From an uncultured Lachnobacterium sp. (lineage in GTDB: Bacteria; Bacillota; Clostridia; Lachnospirales; Lachnospiraceae): a DNA stretch of 13,318 nt. The number at the start of each line of letters is the position of its first letter. The stretch's first letter is position 1. Below the pieces are notes generated by a model. It was given only the letters and a program-made list of their open reading frames with translations. It was not told the DNA's origin and did not search any database. Shown here in pieces: positions 1-6,440 of the stretch. The DNA lies in assembly GCA_945971355.1 (NCBI GenBank), contig CAMFPD010000050.1:1-13318 (forward strand), given 5' to 3'. The translations under genes and the position numbers were made by a program.

Positions 1-1
1 G

Positions 2-2092
2 GGTGTGTCTATTGAAGAAGACACTATTAGAAAATACAATTACAGTGAATATATTTCTTCATTAATTGGATATACTGGAAAGATATCAACCGAGGAGTAT
101 AATGAGCTTTCAGAAAAAGATGAAAGTTATACTACAAATGATACAGTTGGTAAATCTGGCCTTGAACAGTACTATGAGAGTTATCTCAGAGGTGTTAATG
201 GTGAACAGGAAATATATGTAAATAGTGTTGGAAAAATTACAGAGGTTATTAGCAGCACAGATCCAACCGCTGGAAATGATTTATATCTAAGTATAGATAT
301 TAATTTACAGGAAGCTACATATAAGCTTTTGGAACAAGAAATTGCAGGTATTGTGTACTCAAAAATCAAGAGTGGTGATATTCCTGTTAATGATGTGTAT
401 TTTGCACTACTAAACAATAATATAATTAATATATCAGATTTTGAAGAGGATGATGCAGGTGAGACAGAACGTGCAGTACAGTCTGTTTTTCTGTCAAATC
501 AGGCAAATGTTATAAATCAGATAGACAGTCAGCTGAATTCAGATTCGGCATTGGCAATTGAGAATATGCCAGAGGATATTTTGGACTATTTCACTTATAT
601 TTTCTCAATGCTGAAGGAGGACGGAGTACTTGTTTCAAGCAAAATTGATACCTCCGATTCTACATATCAGGAATGGAAAAATGAAAAGCTGAGTCCGAGA
701 GAATACCTGAAATATTGTATTTCACAACAATGGATTGACATAACACATCTCGAAGTGGACGAGAAGTATGCTGATTCTGCTGAGATATTTAAGGCACTTT
801 GCCAGTATATTCAAAATGAAATTAAAACTGATAAAGAGTTTTCGAAACTGATTTACAAATATTTAGTTCAAAATGGAAGTATTTCAGGACAGCAGCTTTG
901 TCTGATTATGTTTGAGCAGGGGGCTGTTGATTATGATGATGATATTGTCAGTGGACTTAAATCAGGTGCTACTACAGCATATTCTTTTCTGATGGATAAA
1001 ATAAACAACATAGAGATAACCCCTGCCCAGCTGGCTCTTGATCCGTGTACTGGTTCAACAGTTATCACAGATGTCAACACTGGTGAGATAAAGGCACTGG
1101 TTAGTTACCCGGGCTATGATAATAATAAGCTTGCAAATGGAGTGGACGCTGAGTATTACGCATTTTTGCAGGAGGACAATTCAAATCCATTATACAATTA
1201 TGCTACTCAGGAAAAGACTGCGCCAGGTTCTACTTTTAAGATGATTACATCAACTGCAGGACTTGCAGAGAATGTTATTACAACATCCACAACTATTCAG
1301 TGTACCGGTAAGTTCTATGATGTCAGCAATGAGCCTAAGTGTTGGATTTATCCGGGAAATCATGGATTTATTAATGTTTCAGAAGCTATAGGAGATTCTT
1401 GTAACGTATTCTTCTATACTACAGGTTTTAATCTGGCAGCAAAGGATACAGGAACTTATGATGATGCAAATGGTATTTCATATATACAAAAATATGCATC
1501 AATTTATGGTCTGAATCAGAAAACTGGTATTGAAATAGAGGAGAATACACCTGAGATTGCAACGCAATACCCGGTTATGGCAGCAATTGGTCAGTCGGAT
1601 AATAACTTTACAACGGTTTCATTATCCAGATATGTTACTGCTGTCACCTCGGGAAAGCTTTATGATTACCAATTGATGAGCAGAATTGTAGATACTGAAG
1701 GAAATATTGTGGCAAGCTATGAGCCACATTACACTGATATAACAGATACCCTGAACTCTGGTCAATGGGATGCAATACATTCTGGTATGCGTATGGTAGT
1801 TGAAAATCTCGACAGCTTTGCGGGATTTGAAATCCCAGTGGCAGGTAAAACAGGTACAGCACAGCAGGTAGAGACAAGACCTGACCATGCTTTGTTTGTT
1901 GGATATTTCCCTTATGATGATCCAAAGTATTCTATTGCAACACGTATTGCATATGGATATAGTTCACATAATGCAGCTTCAGCAGCAAGAAATATTATTT
2001 CATACTATTATGGCAACCAGGCTTTGGATGATATTCTGGAATTGAATGCTGAAGGTGTAAATACCTCAGCTTCTTCTGAAAGAACTGATTAA
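2..2092 (+). CDS. Penicillin-binding protein 2-like transpeptidase (5' end missing)
   Basis: Class B penicillin-binding protein: a membrane-anchored D,D-transpeptidase that cross-links peptidoglycan, here probably the elongation PBP2 paired with the RodA encoded downstream. The gene enters from the left edge, so the membrane anchor and part of the dimerisation domain are missing; the GTG at 5 is unlikely to be the true start. Counting from that GTG, the remaining dimerisation domain includes GKSGLEQYYESYLRG (about residues 50-64). The transpeptidase motifs are complete: STFK with the acyl-enzyme Ser409, SCN at 465-467 and KTGT at 615-618. About 230 residues (roughly 116-350) separate the dimerisation part from the LALDPCTG-TDVNTGEI start of the catalytic domain. 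This is a large acidic insertion absent from E. coli PBP2; I believe similar insertions occur in clostridial homologues. minD follows after 22 nt, indicating one operon. Family assignment is secure; the mrdA/PBP2 subtype is inferred from context. Confidence 0.93.
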   Translation, partial: GVSIEEDTIRKYNYSEYISSLIGYTGKISTEEYNELSEKDESYTTNDTVGKSGLEQYYESYLRGVNGEQEIYVNSVGKITEVISSTDPTAGNDLYLSIDINLQEATYKLLEQEIAGIVYSKIKSGDIPVNDVYFALLNNNIINISDFEEDDAGETERAVQSVFLSNQANVINQIDSQLNSDSALAIENMPEDILDYFTYIFSMLKEDGVLVSSKIDTSDSTYQEWKNEKLSPREYLKYCISQQWIDITHLEVDEKYADSAEIFKALCQYIQNEIKTDKEFSKLIYKYLVQNGSISGQQLCLIMFEQGAVDYDDDIVSGLKSGATTAYSFLMDKINNIEITPAQLALDPCTGSTVITDVNTGEIKALVSYPGYDNNKLANGVDAEYYAFLQEDNSNPLYNYATQEKTAPGSTFKMITSTAGLAENVITTSTTIQCTGKFYDVSNEPKCWIYPGNHGFINVSEAIGDSCNVFFYTTGFNLAAKDTGTYDDANGISYIQKYASIYGLNQKTGIEIEENTPEIATQYPVMAAIGQSDNNFTTVSLSRYVTAVTSGKLYDYQLMSRIVDTEGNIVASYEPHYTDITDTLNSGQWDAIHSGMRMVVENLDSFAGFEIPVAGKTGTAQQVETRPDHALFVGYFPYDDPKYSIATRIAYGYSSHNAASAARNIISYYYGNQALDDILELNAEGVNTSASSERTD

Positions 2093-2114
2093 AAAATAAC
2101 TGAAGGAGGCTTCT

Positions 2115-2894
2115 ATGAGTGAAGCAATTGTTTTCACTTCCGGAAAAGGCGGTGTGGGCAAGACAACAGTCTTAGCAAACGTCGGAGTTGGTCTTTCACA
2201 GTTAGATAAAAAAGTCGTTATGTTAGATACGGACATGGGACTTAGAAATTTAGACCTTGTTATGGGTCTTGAAAATCGTATAAACTACAATATTTTGGAT
2301 TTGCTGGATAATCGTTGCAGATTGAAGCAGGCTCTGATTAGGGACAAGCGTTATCCCAATCTGTATCTGATTCCAGCTGCCACAAAATATAGAAATCTTT
2401 CTGGATATACAGAGAAGTTTAGAACTTTGATTGAGTGTCTAAAGAAAGAATTCGATTACTGCCTTATTGATTGTCCGGCGGGGATGGATGATGGTTTTAA
2501 TTTTGCAATTTCGGCAGCTGACAGAGCAGTTGTTGTTACAACACCGCATATATCAGCAGTCAGGGACGCAGGACGAATCTTATATCTTTTAGAGTACAAC
2601 AATTTTAATAAGGTGGATCTTGTCATAAATGAATATGATAAGCATATGGTAAGACGTAATGAAGTGATTTCCCAGAATGATATAGAAGAACTATTGTCAA
2701 CTAAGGCATCTGGGGTTATTCCATATGATAAGAAAATTATTATTAGTCAAAATCAGGGTATTCCTGTTATTTCTCTAAGAGCAAAGGTGAACACACATTT
2801 TAATAAGCTGACAAATAGATTAAATCGGTTGGAAATAGTGGCAAAAAAATCTGAAAACCTGGCAGTTAAGGGAGAGTGTGTTAATGAGACTTGA
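2115..2894 (+). CDS. minD: Septum site-determining ATPase MinD
   Basis: MinD is a ParA-type ATPase that binds the membrane when ATP-loaded, recruits the division inhibitor MinC and is released by MinE. This 259-residue protein starts at ATG 2115 behind AAGGAGG (2103-2109). The deviant Walker A motif GKGGVGKTT lies at residues 10-18 with Lys11 and Lys16 at the E. coli positions. The DTDMGLRNLD switch I region, the DCPAG Walker B region and the SAVRDAGRIL helix are all present. The C-terminus is odd. After the helix around HFNKLTNRLNRLE, the tail (about residues 240-259) is polar and ends GECVNET, with no obvious amphipathic basic/hydrophobic membrane-targeting helix of the FLKRLF type. The last codons overlap minE. 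No minC precedes it. Identification as MinD, rather than another ParA/Mrp protein, rests on the sequence and the adjoining minE. Confidence 0.93.
   Translation: MSEAIVFTSGKGGVGKTTVLANVGVGLSQLDKKVVMLDTDMGLRNLDLVMGLENRINYNILDLLDNRCRLKQALIRDKRYPNLYLIPAATKYRNLSGYTEKFRTLIECLKKEFDYCLIDCPAGMDDGFNFAISAADRAVVVTTPHISAVRDAGRILYLLEYNNFNKVDLVINEYDKHMVRRNEVISQNDIEELLSTKASGVIPYDKKIIISQNQGIPVISLRAKVNTHFNKLTNRLNRLEIVAKKSENLAVKGECVNET
2870..2876 (+). promoter_or_regulatory. Ribosome binding site that sets the minE start
   Basis: GGGAGAG inside the 3' end of minD lies 7 nt before ATG 2884 but only 1 nt before the in-frame GTG at 2878. The ATG is therefore the better minE start. Confidence 0.5.
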
Positions 2895-3090
2895 TAAGAC
2901 AGCAGGAACAATTGCCAGGGAAAGACTTAAATGTGTTATGGAGTCAGAGCCTTTTGATTGTTCAGCAGAGAATCTTACTCAAATGAAAAAGGAAATCTTA
3001 GAAATTATGGGGAGATATTTTGATTTGTCACCTGAAAATTACGACATAAAGATTGTATTAAAGAACAAGAAGAGAGCAGCAAATGATTAA
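2884..3090 (+). CDS. minE: Short MinE-like topological specificity factor
   Basis: MinE stimulates MinD ATPase and, in rods with oscillating Min systems, restricts MinCD to the poles. I place the start at ATG 2884 (68 residues) rather than GTG 2878, from the spacing to GGGAGAG. The MinD-contact helix is recognisable (TIARERLKCVMES, about residues 8-20), followed by the LTQMKKEILEIMGRYFDLSPEN helix region (written here as a label; about residues 30-51) and a beta strand YDIKIVL. Compared with the roughly 88-residue E. coli protein, the N-terminal membrane-binding segment (MALLDFFL type) is lacking, and the protein ends after the first strand of the topological-specificity domain with KNKKRAAND, so the final strand is missing. 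The gene overlaps minD by 11 nt and rodA by 8 nt, implying translational coupling. Assignment is by the helix motif plus position. Confidence 0.85.
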   Translation: MRLDKTAGTIARERLKCVMESEPFDCSAENLTQMKKEILEIMGRYFDLSPENYDIKIVLKNKKRAAND

Positions 3091-4189
3091 ACAGTACAAA
3101 TTAAGAAATTATCATTTTCAATTAATTGCATTTATTGTGGCACTTAATATTATAGGAATTTTACTTATTGGTAGTGCTAAGGAATCTGTACAGTCAAAAC
3201 AGATTTTGGGGATGGTAATGGGATTAGTCTTGATGGTAGCTATTTCGCTAATGGATTATAGCTTCATCTTAAAGTTTACATGGTTGTATTACATAGGAAT
3301 TATTGGACTACTTGTTTTGGTTGAAATTATGGGTAAGACAACTGGAGGTTCCCAGCGATGGATACGAATTGCAGGAATTCAGTTTCAGCCATCAGAGCTT
3401 GCAAAGATAGTTATCATTCTATTTTTTGCTGCTTATTTTACAAAGCGGCAGGGGAAAATCAATACGGTCAAAACAATAGGCTTGTCTTTTATATTAGTCA
3501 GTGTTCCATTAGCTCTTATTTTGGCGCAGCCTGATACATCTACCACTATTATGACTACATTAATTTTTATTGCACTCTTGTTTATTAGTGGATTAAGTTA
3601 TAAAATAGTTGTATCGGTGATAGGTGTATGTGTTCCTGTCGGTATAATTGGTATAAGTTATATTATTACAAATGCAGAGGCTTTAATTGCTAAACATTAT
3701 CAGTTTAAGCGTATTATGGCATGGTTGCAGCCTTCCAAATATTCGGAGGTTGCCACTCAGCAGAGAAATTCCATTATGGCAATTGGCTCTGGTCAGTTGT
3801 GGGGAAAAGGATTAAATAACTCTGTTGCAACATCGTTAAAAAACAGTAATTATATTTTGGAACCTCAGACTGATTTTATCTTTGCCGTTGCAGGTGAGGA
3901 GTTGGGATTTGTGGGAACCTTTGCTATAATTATGTTATTGCTTTTGATCGTTATAGAGTGCATAGCTATAGGTTCTAAGGCAAAGGATTTAAGTGGAAAG
4001 CTTATTTGTTGTGGTATGGCTTCGCTTGTTGGTTTTCAAGGATTTATTAATATGTGTGTTGCAACAGGATTAATGCCAAATACAGGTATTCCGCTACCTT
4101 TTGTAAGTTATGGATTAACTTCATTAGTGACATTGTATATGGGAATGGGATTTGTACTAAACGTTGGACTACAACCGAAAAAATATTAA
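3083..4189 (+). CDS. rodA: RodA-type SEDS peptidoglycan glycosyltransferase
   Basis: Polytopic SEDS-family protein (368 residues, about ten membrane segments) that polymerises lipid II into glycan strands together with a class B PBP; the partner here is probably the PBP at the window start. Family signatures are clear: GGSQRWIRIAGIQFQPSELAK around residues 87-107, QPDTSTT about 150-156, the conserved Asp in QTDFIFAVAGEELG (Asp264, matching the essential Asp262 region of E. coli RodA), and the C-terminal GIPLPFVSYG motif. ATG 3083 lies inside the last codons of minE, so the two are probably coupled; only a weak purine-rich SD (GAAGAGAG) precedes it. Proteins of this family include RodA, FtsW and SpoVE. 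RodA is preferred from operon context and length, but FtsW cannot be formally excluded. Confidence 0.92.
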   Translation: MIKQYKLRNYHFQLIAFIVALNIIGILLIGSAKESVQSKQILGMVMGLVLMVAISLMDYSFILKFTWLYYIGIIGLLVLVEIMGKTTGGSQRWIRIAGIQFQPSELAKIVIILFFAAYFTKRQGKINTVKTIGLSFILVSVPLALILAQPDTSTTIMTTLIFIALLFISGLSYKIVVSVIGVCVPVGIIGISYIITNAEALIAKHYQFKRIMAWLQPSKYSEVATQQRNSIMAIGSGQLWGKGLNNSVATSLKNSNYILEPQTDFIFAVAGEELGFVGTFAIIMLLLLIVIECIAIGSKAKDLSGKLICCGMASLVGFQGFINMCVATGLMPNTGIPLPFVSYGLTSLVTLYMGMGFVLNVGLQPKKY

Positions 4190-4202
4190 ATGGAGGTTCT
4201 AA

Positions 4203-4598
4203 ATGAATATAGGACTTGTCGCACATGATTCAAAGAAAAAATTAATGCAGAATTTCTGTATCGCATATCGTGGTATACTAAGCAAAAATGAACTTTATGC
4301 TACAGGTACAACTGGCAGACTGATTGAGGAGGTTGCTAATCTTCAGGTTCATAAGTATCTTGCAGGACATTTAGGAGGAGTACAGCAGCTGGGTGCACAG
4401 ATTGAGCACAATGAGATTGATCTTGTTATTTTTCTTAGAGATCCGCTCAGACCAAAGCCACATGAGCCTGAGGTAAATAATATTGTAAAGATATGTGATG
4501 AACATAATATTCCTCTTGCAACTAATCTTGCAACTGCAGAGGTACTTATTTTGTCATTAGACAGAGGAGACTTAGACTGGCGTGAAATGTATAAATAG
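4203..4598 (+). CDS. mgsA: Methylglyoxal synthase homologue with altered active site
   Basis: Methylglyoxal synthase converts dihydroxyacetone phosphate to methylglyoxal plus phosphate, a bypass of lower glycolysis. This 131-residue protein starts at ATG 4203 behind GGAGG (4192-4196). It has the family landmarks in order: LVAHDSKKKLM (residues 5-15, His8/Asp9), the phosphate-binding YATGTTG (32-38), GHLGGVQQLGA (55-65), FLRDPLRPKPHEPEV (77-91, His87) and the NLATAE end segment. Aligned by eye to E. coli MgsA (offset 11), the catalytic base Asp71 corresponds to Val60, Pro67 to His56 and Asp101 to Glu90; Asp91, His98 and His19 equivalents remain. The fold and substrate-binding loops look intact, but normal catalysis is doubtful. 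It may be an inactive or repurposed paralogue with a phosphate-binding or regulatory role. It sits 13 nt after rodA and is followed at once by the carboxypeptidase gene. Confidence 0.85.
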   Translation: MNIGLVAHDSKKKLMQNFCIAYRGILSKNELYATGTTGRLIEEVANLQVHKYLAGHLGGVQQLGAQIEHNEIDLVIFLRDPLRPKPHEPEVNNIVKICDEHNIPLATNLATAEVLILSLDRGDLDWREMYK

Positions 4599-4602
4599 AT
4601 TC

Positions 4603-5556
4603 ATGAAAAAAAGTAGACTGCTGTGTGTTGTTTGCATAGCAGCTATTTTTATAAGCGGATGCTCAACTGAAAAAATTGCAAATGCATATGATGTGTATTC
4701 CAATGATTACACAATGGGAAATAATACGTATACATATTTTGGTAGTAATCTTTGTGTAACAAACAATGTAAATTACGGAACTGACCAGACTCATTCCCAG
4801 GTTGCGGAAGGAGCAGGATTGTTTAATATTGATACCAAAGAGGTATTATATAGTCAAAATATTTTTGACAGACTTTATCCTGCCAGTACTACAAAGATTT
4901 TAACTGCATATATTATTATCCGATATGGAAATTTGGATGATATGGTTACGGTATCTGCAAATGCTGCTAATCAAGAAGAATCTTCTTCTGTTTGTGGTAT
5001 AAATGAGGGAGATGTGATTTCTGTCAGGGAACTTCTTTACGGCTTAATGTTGGTAAGTGGAAATGATGCGGCAGTTGCACTTGCAGAATACTATTCTGGA
5101 AGTGTTGAGGCGTTTGCAGAGGTTATGAATGAGGAAGCTTTGAAGATGGGGGCTTCCAATAGTCATTTTGTCAATCCAAGCGGTTATCCAGATGATAACC
5201 ATTATACAACGGTTTATGATATGTATTTAATTTTTTCCAATGCAGTTTCTCTTCAGGCATTTCAGGAAATTATTAATACAAAGACTATAGATGTGACTTA
5301 TTCTAGTGCATCTGGAAGTATTGTTGAGAAGACATATAACAACTCAAATCATTATATTGCGGGAACTTGTGAAGCGCCGGAAGGTATTAGTGTCATAGGT
5401 GGCAAGACAGGAACTACATATGATGCTGGATATTGTCTTGTCTTATTGAGCACAAATGAGAAGGGCGAGAGATTGATTAGTATTGTTTTTAAGGCTGATG
5501 GCAAATCGAATCTGTATTTACTTATGAATGACATATTATCTTCTTTTGGTAATTAA
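4603..5556 (+). CDS. D-alanyl-D-alanine carboxypeptidase, predicted lipoprotein (DacF-like)
   Basis: Peptidase family S11 (low-molecular-weight PBP) enzyme that removes the terminal D-Ala from peptidoglycan stem peptides outside the cell. With ATG 4603 the product is 317 residues and begins with a compact lipoprotein signal: KKSR, a hydrophobic stretch, then the lipobox ISGC with Cys21 as the predicted lipidated residue. Catalytic motifs are STTK with Ser95 and Lys98, SGN at 152-154 and KTGT from Lys268. The protein ends about 50 residues after KTG, so it consists of the catalytic domain only, without the C-terminal beta domain of PBP5. The start is uncertain: an in-frame GTG at 4582 would add seven residues and has a distant GAGGAGA upstream, whereas ATG 4603 has no clear SD but lies 4 nt after the mgsA stop, fitting reinitiation. 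It is the last gene of the PBP2-minDE-rodA operon. Confidence 0.9.
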   Translation: MKKSRLLCVVCIAAIFISGCSTEKIANAYDVYSNDYTMGNNTYTYFGSNLCVTNNVNYGTDQTHSQVAEGAGLFNIDTKEVLYSQNIFDRLYPASTTKILTAYIIIRYGNLDDMVTVSANAANQEESSSVCGINEGDVISVRELLYGLMLVSGNDAAVALAEYYSGSVEAFAEVMNEEALKMGASNSHFVNPSGYPDDNHYTTVYDMYLIFSNAVSLQAFQEIINTKTIDVTYSSASGSIVEKTYNNSNHYIAGTCEAPEGISVIGGKTGTTYDAGYCLVLLSTNEKGERLISIVFKADGKSNLYLLMNDILSSFGN

Positions 5557-5559
5557 AGA

Positions 5560-5588
5560 TTGTAATTGATGTGCAGGTGTACTATAAT
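5560..5588 (+). promoter_or_regulatory. Sigma-A-type promoter for the P-loop gene
   Basis: TTGTAA at 5560-5565 and a perfect TATAAT at 5583-5588 are separated by 17 bp, predicting a start near 5595 and a leader of about 56 nt before ATG 5651. No terminator hairpin is visible after the carboxypeptidase gene, so readthrough may add to expression. Confidence 0.65.
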
Positions 5589-5650
5589 AGTATAAAAGAA
5601 CTAGTAAGTTTTTGTTAATTTTCACAATATTATATCCAGGAGGGGTCGCC

Positions 5651-6073
5651 ATGATAGAAATTATATGTGGAGAAAAAGGAAAAGGTAAAACAAAGGAACT
5701 ATTAGGAAAGGTTAATTCATCTGTAACAGCTGCTTCGGGAAATGTAGTATACTTAGACAAGAGTCAGAAGCATATGTACGAGTTAAATAATAAGGTAAGA
5801 CTTATTAATGTGATGGATTATCCTATAACAAATTGTGATGAATTTATTGGTTTTATATGTGGTATTGTTTCTCAGGATAACGATCTTGAAGAGATGTATC
5901 TGGATAGCTTTTTGACAATTGCTTCAGTTGATTCTGAAAGCGAAATTACTACCGCCATTGAAAAATTGGATGTAATTAGTGAAAAGTATAAGGTAAAATT
6001 CATTATTAGTGTTTCAAAAAATATTGATGATTTGCCAGAGTGTGCAAAAGCTAAAGTTGTTATATCTTTATAA
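5651..6073 (+). CDS. Small P-loop ATP-binding protein of unknown function
   Basis: A 140-residue protein starting at ATG 5651, chosen because AGGAGGGG (5638-5645) lies 5 nt upstream; an in-frame ATG at 5612 has no SD. The N-terminus is a textbook Walker A: ICGEKGKGKTKEL with the GxxGxGKT core at residues 7-14. A possible Walker B is EEMYLD near residue 80, and a hydrophobic strand (KFIISVS) sits near the C-terminus. There is no signal peptide or membrane segment, so it is probably cytoplasmic. I recall similar short proteins in Lachnospiraceae, sometimes labelled PilT-like or twitching motility protein, but nothing here supports a motility role: no secretin, pilin or other pilus gene is nearby. 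It is a single-gene unit with its own promoter and terminator, between the two envelope operons. Function is unknown. Confidence 0.85.
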   Translation: MIEIICGEKGKGKTKELLGKVNSSVTAASGNVVYLDKSQKHMYELNNKVRLINVMDYPITNCDEFIGFICGIVSQDNDLEEMYLDSFLTIASVDSESEITTAIEKLDVISEKYKVKFIISVSKNIDDLPECAKAKVVISL

Positions 6074-6087
6074 TTTGGGATGTATTG

Positions 6088-6121
6088 GGAGTGTTCACAT
6101 TGATGTGGACACTCCATTTTT
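6088..6121 (+). terminator. Rho-independent terminator after the P-loop gene
   Basis: GGAGTGTTCACA (6088-6099) pairs with TGTGGACACTCC (6104-6115) over 12 bp with one G-U pair and a 4-nt loop, followed by ATTTTT. The T-run is on the + side only, so it fits the + strand gene; on the minus strand the hairpin lies just beyond the DUF378 gene but lacks a T-tract there. Confidence 0.88.
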
Positions 6122-6127
6122 AATAGT

Positions 6128-6331
6128 TTATGTTGTTGGTGATTTTATTCTACCAAAGAAGCTTATAATATAAATTCCACTAAGTCCTACTAAGGCATAT
6201 ATTACGCGGGAAAGCCAGGTCATATCACCGAAGATAAATGCTACCAAATCGAATCTGAAGAAACCGATTAATCCCCAGTTTATACAGCCAATAATAGCTA
6301 GTGTCAATAATATGTTATCCAACCATTTCAT
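6128..6331 (-). CDS. DUF378 (YuzA-like) small membrane protein
   Basis: A 67-residue minus-strand protein starting at the ATG ending at 6331, with GGAGG 6 to 8 nt upstream on that strand. It resembles the DUF378 family (B. subtilis YuzA). The first hydrophobic segment (about residues 4-24) carries the characteristic ILLTLAIIGCINWGLIGFF pattern, with FDLVAFIFG after it, and a second segment spans about 40-60 (VIYALVGLSGIYII). It ends in a short polar tail. It is predicted to be an inner-membrane protein with two helices. The family has no established function. It is transcribed against both neighbours, and its start region is shared with the upstream region of the HlyD-like gene. Confidence 0.88.
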   Translation of the reverse strand: MKWLDNILLTLAIIGCINWGLIGFFRFDLVAFIFGDMTWLSRVIYALVGLSGIYIISFFGRIKSPTT

Positions 6332-6378
6332 GATGTTTCCTCCTTTATTTTAACAATATTATTTCACATATTTCGTCT

Positions 6379-6406
6379 TTTATACATTAATTCGTTATGT
6401 TAAAAT
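6379..6406 (+). promoter_or_regulatory. Weak candidate promoter for the HlyD-like/ylmE/sepF operon
   Basis: TTTATA (6379-6384) and TAAAAT (6401-6406) are spaced by 16 bp, upstream of the SD at 6426. Both boxes deviate from consensus and the surrounding DNA is AT-rich, so chance matches are likely. Functionally some promoter must lie in 6332-6425, because the gene upstream runs the other way. Confidence 0.35.
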
Positions 6407-6425
6407 GGAGCAGGAGTTATTTTTC

Positions 6426-6434
6426 GAGAGGAGA
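6426..6434 (+). promoter_or_regulatory. Ribosome binding site that sets a GTG start
   Basis: GAGAGGAGA lies 6 nt before GTG 6441. The in-frame ATG at 6405 has only TTAAA upstream, so GTG 6441 is preferred. Confidence 0.6.
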
Positions 6435-6440
6435 TTATCT

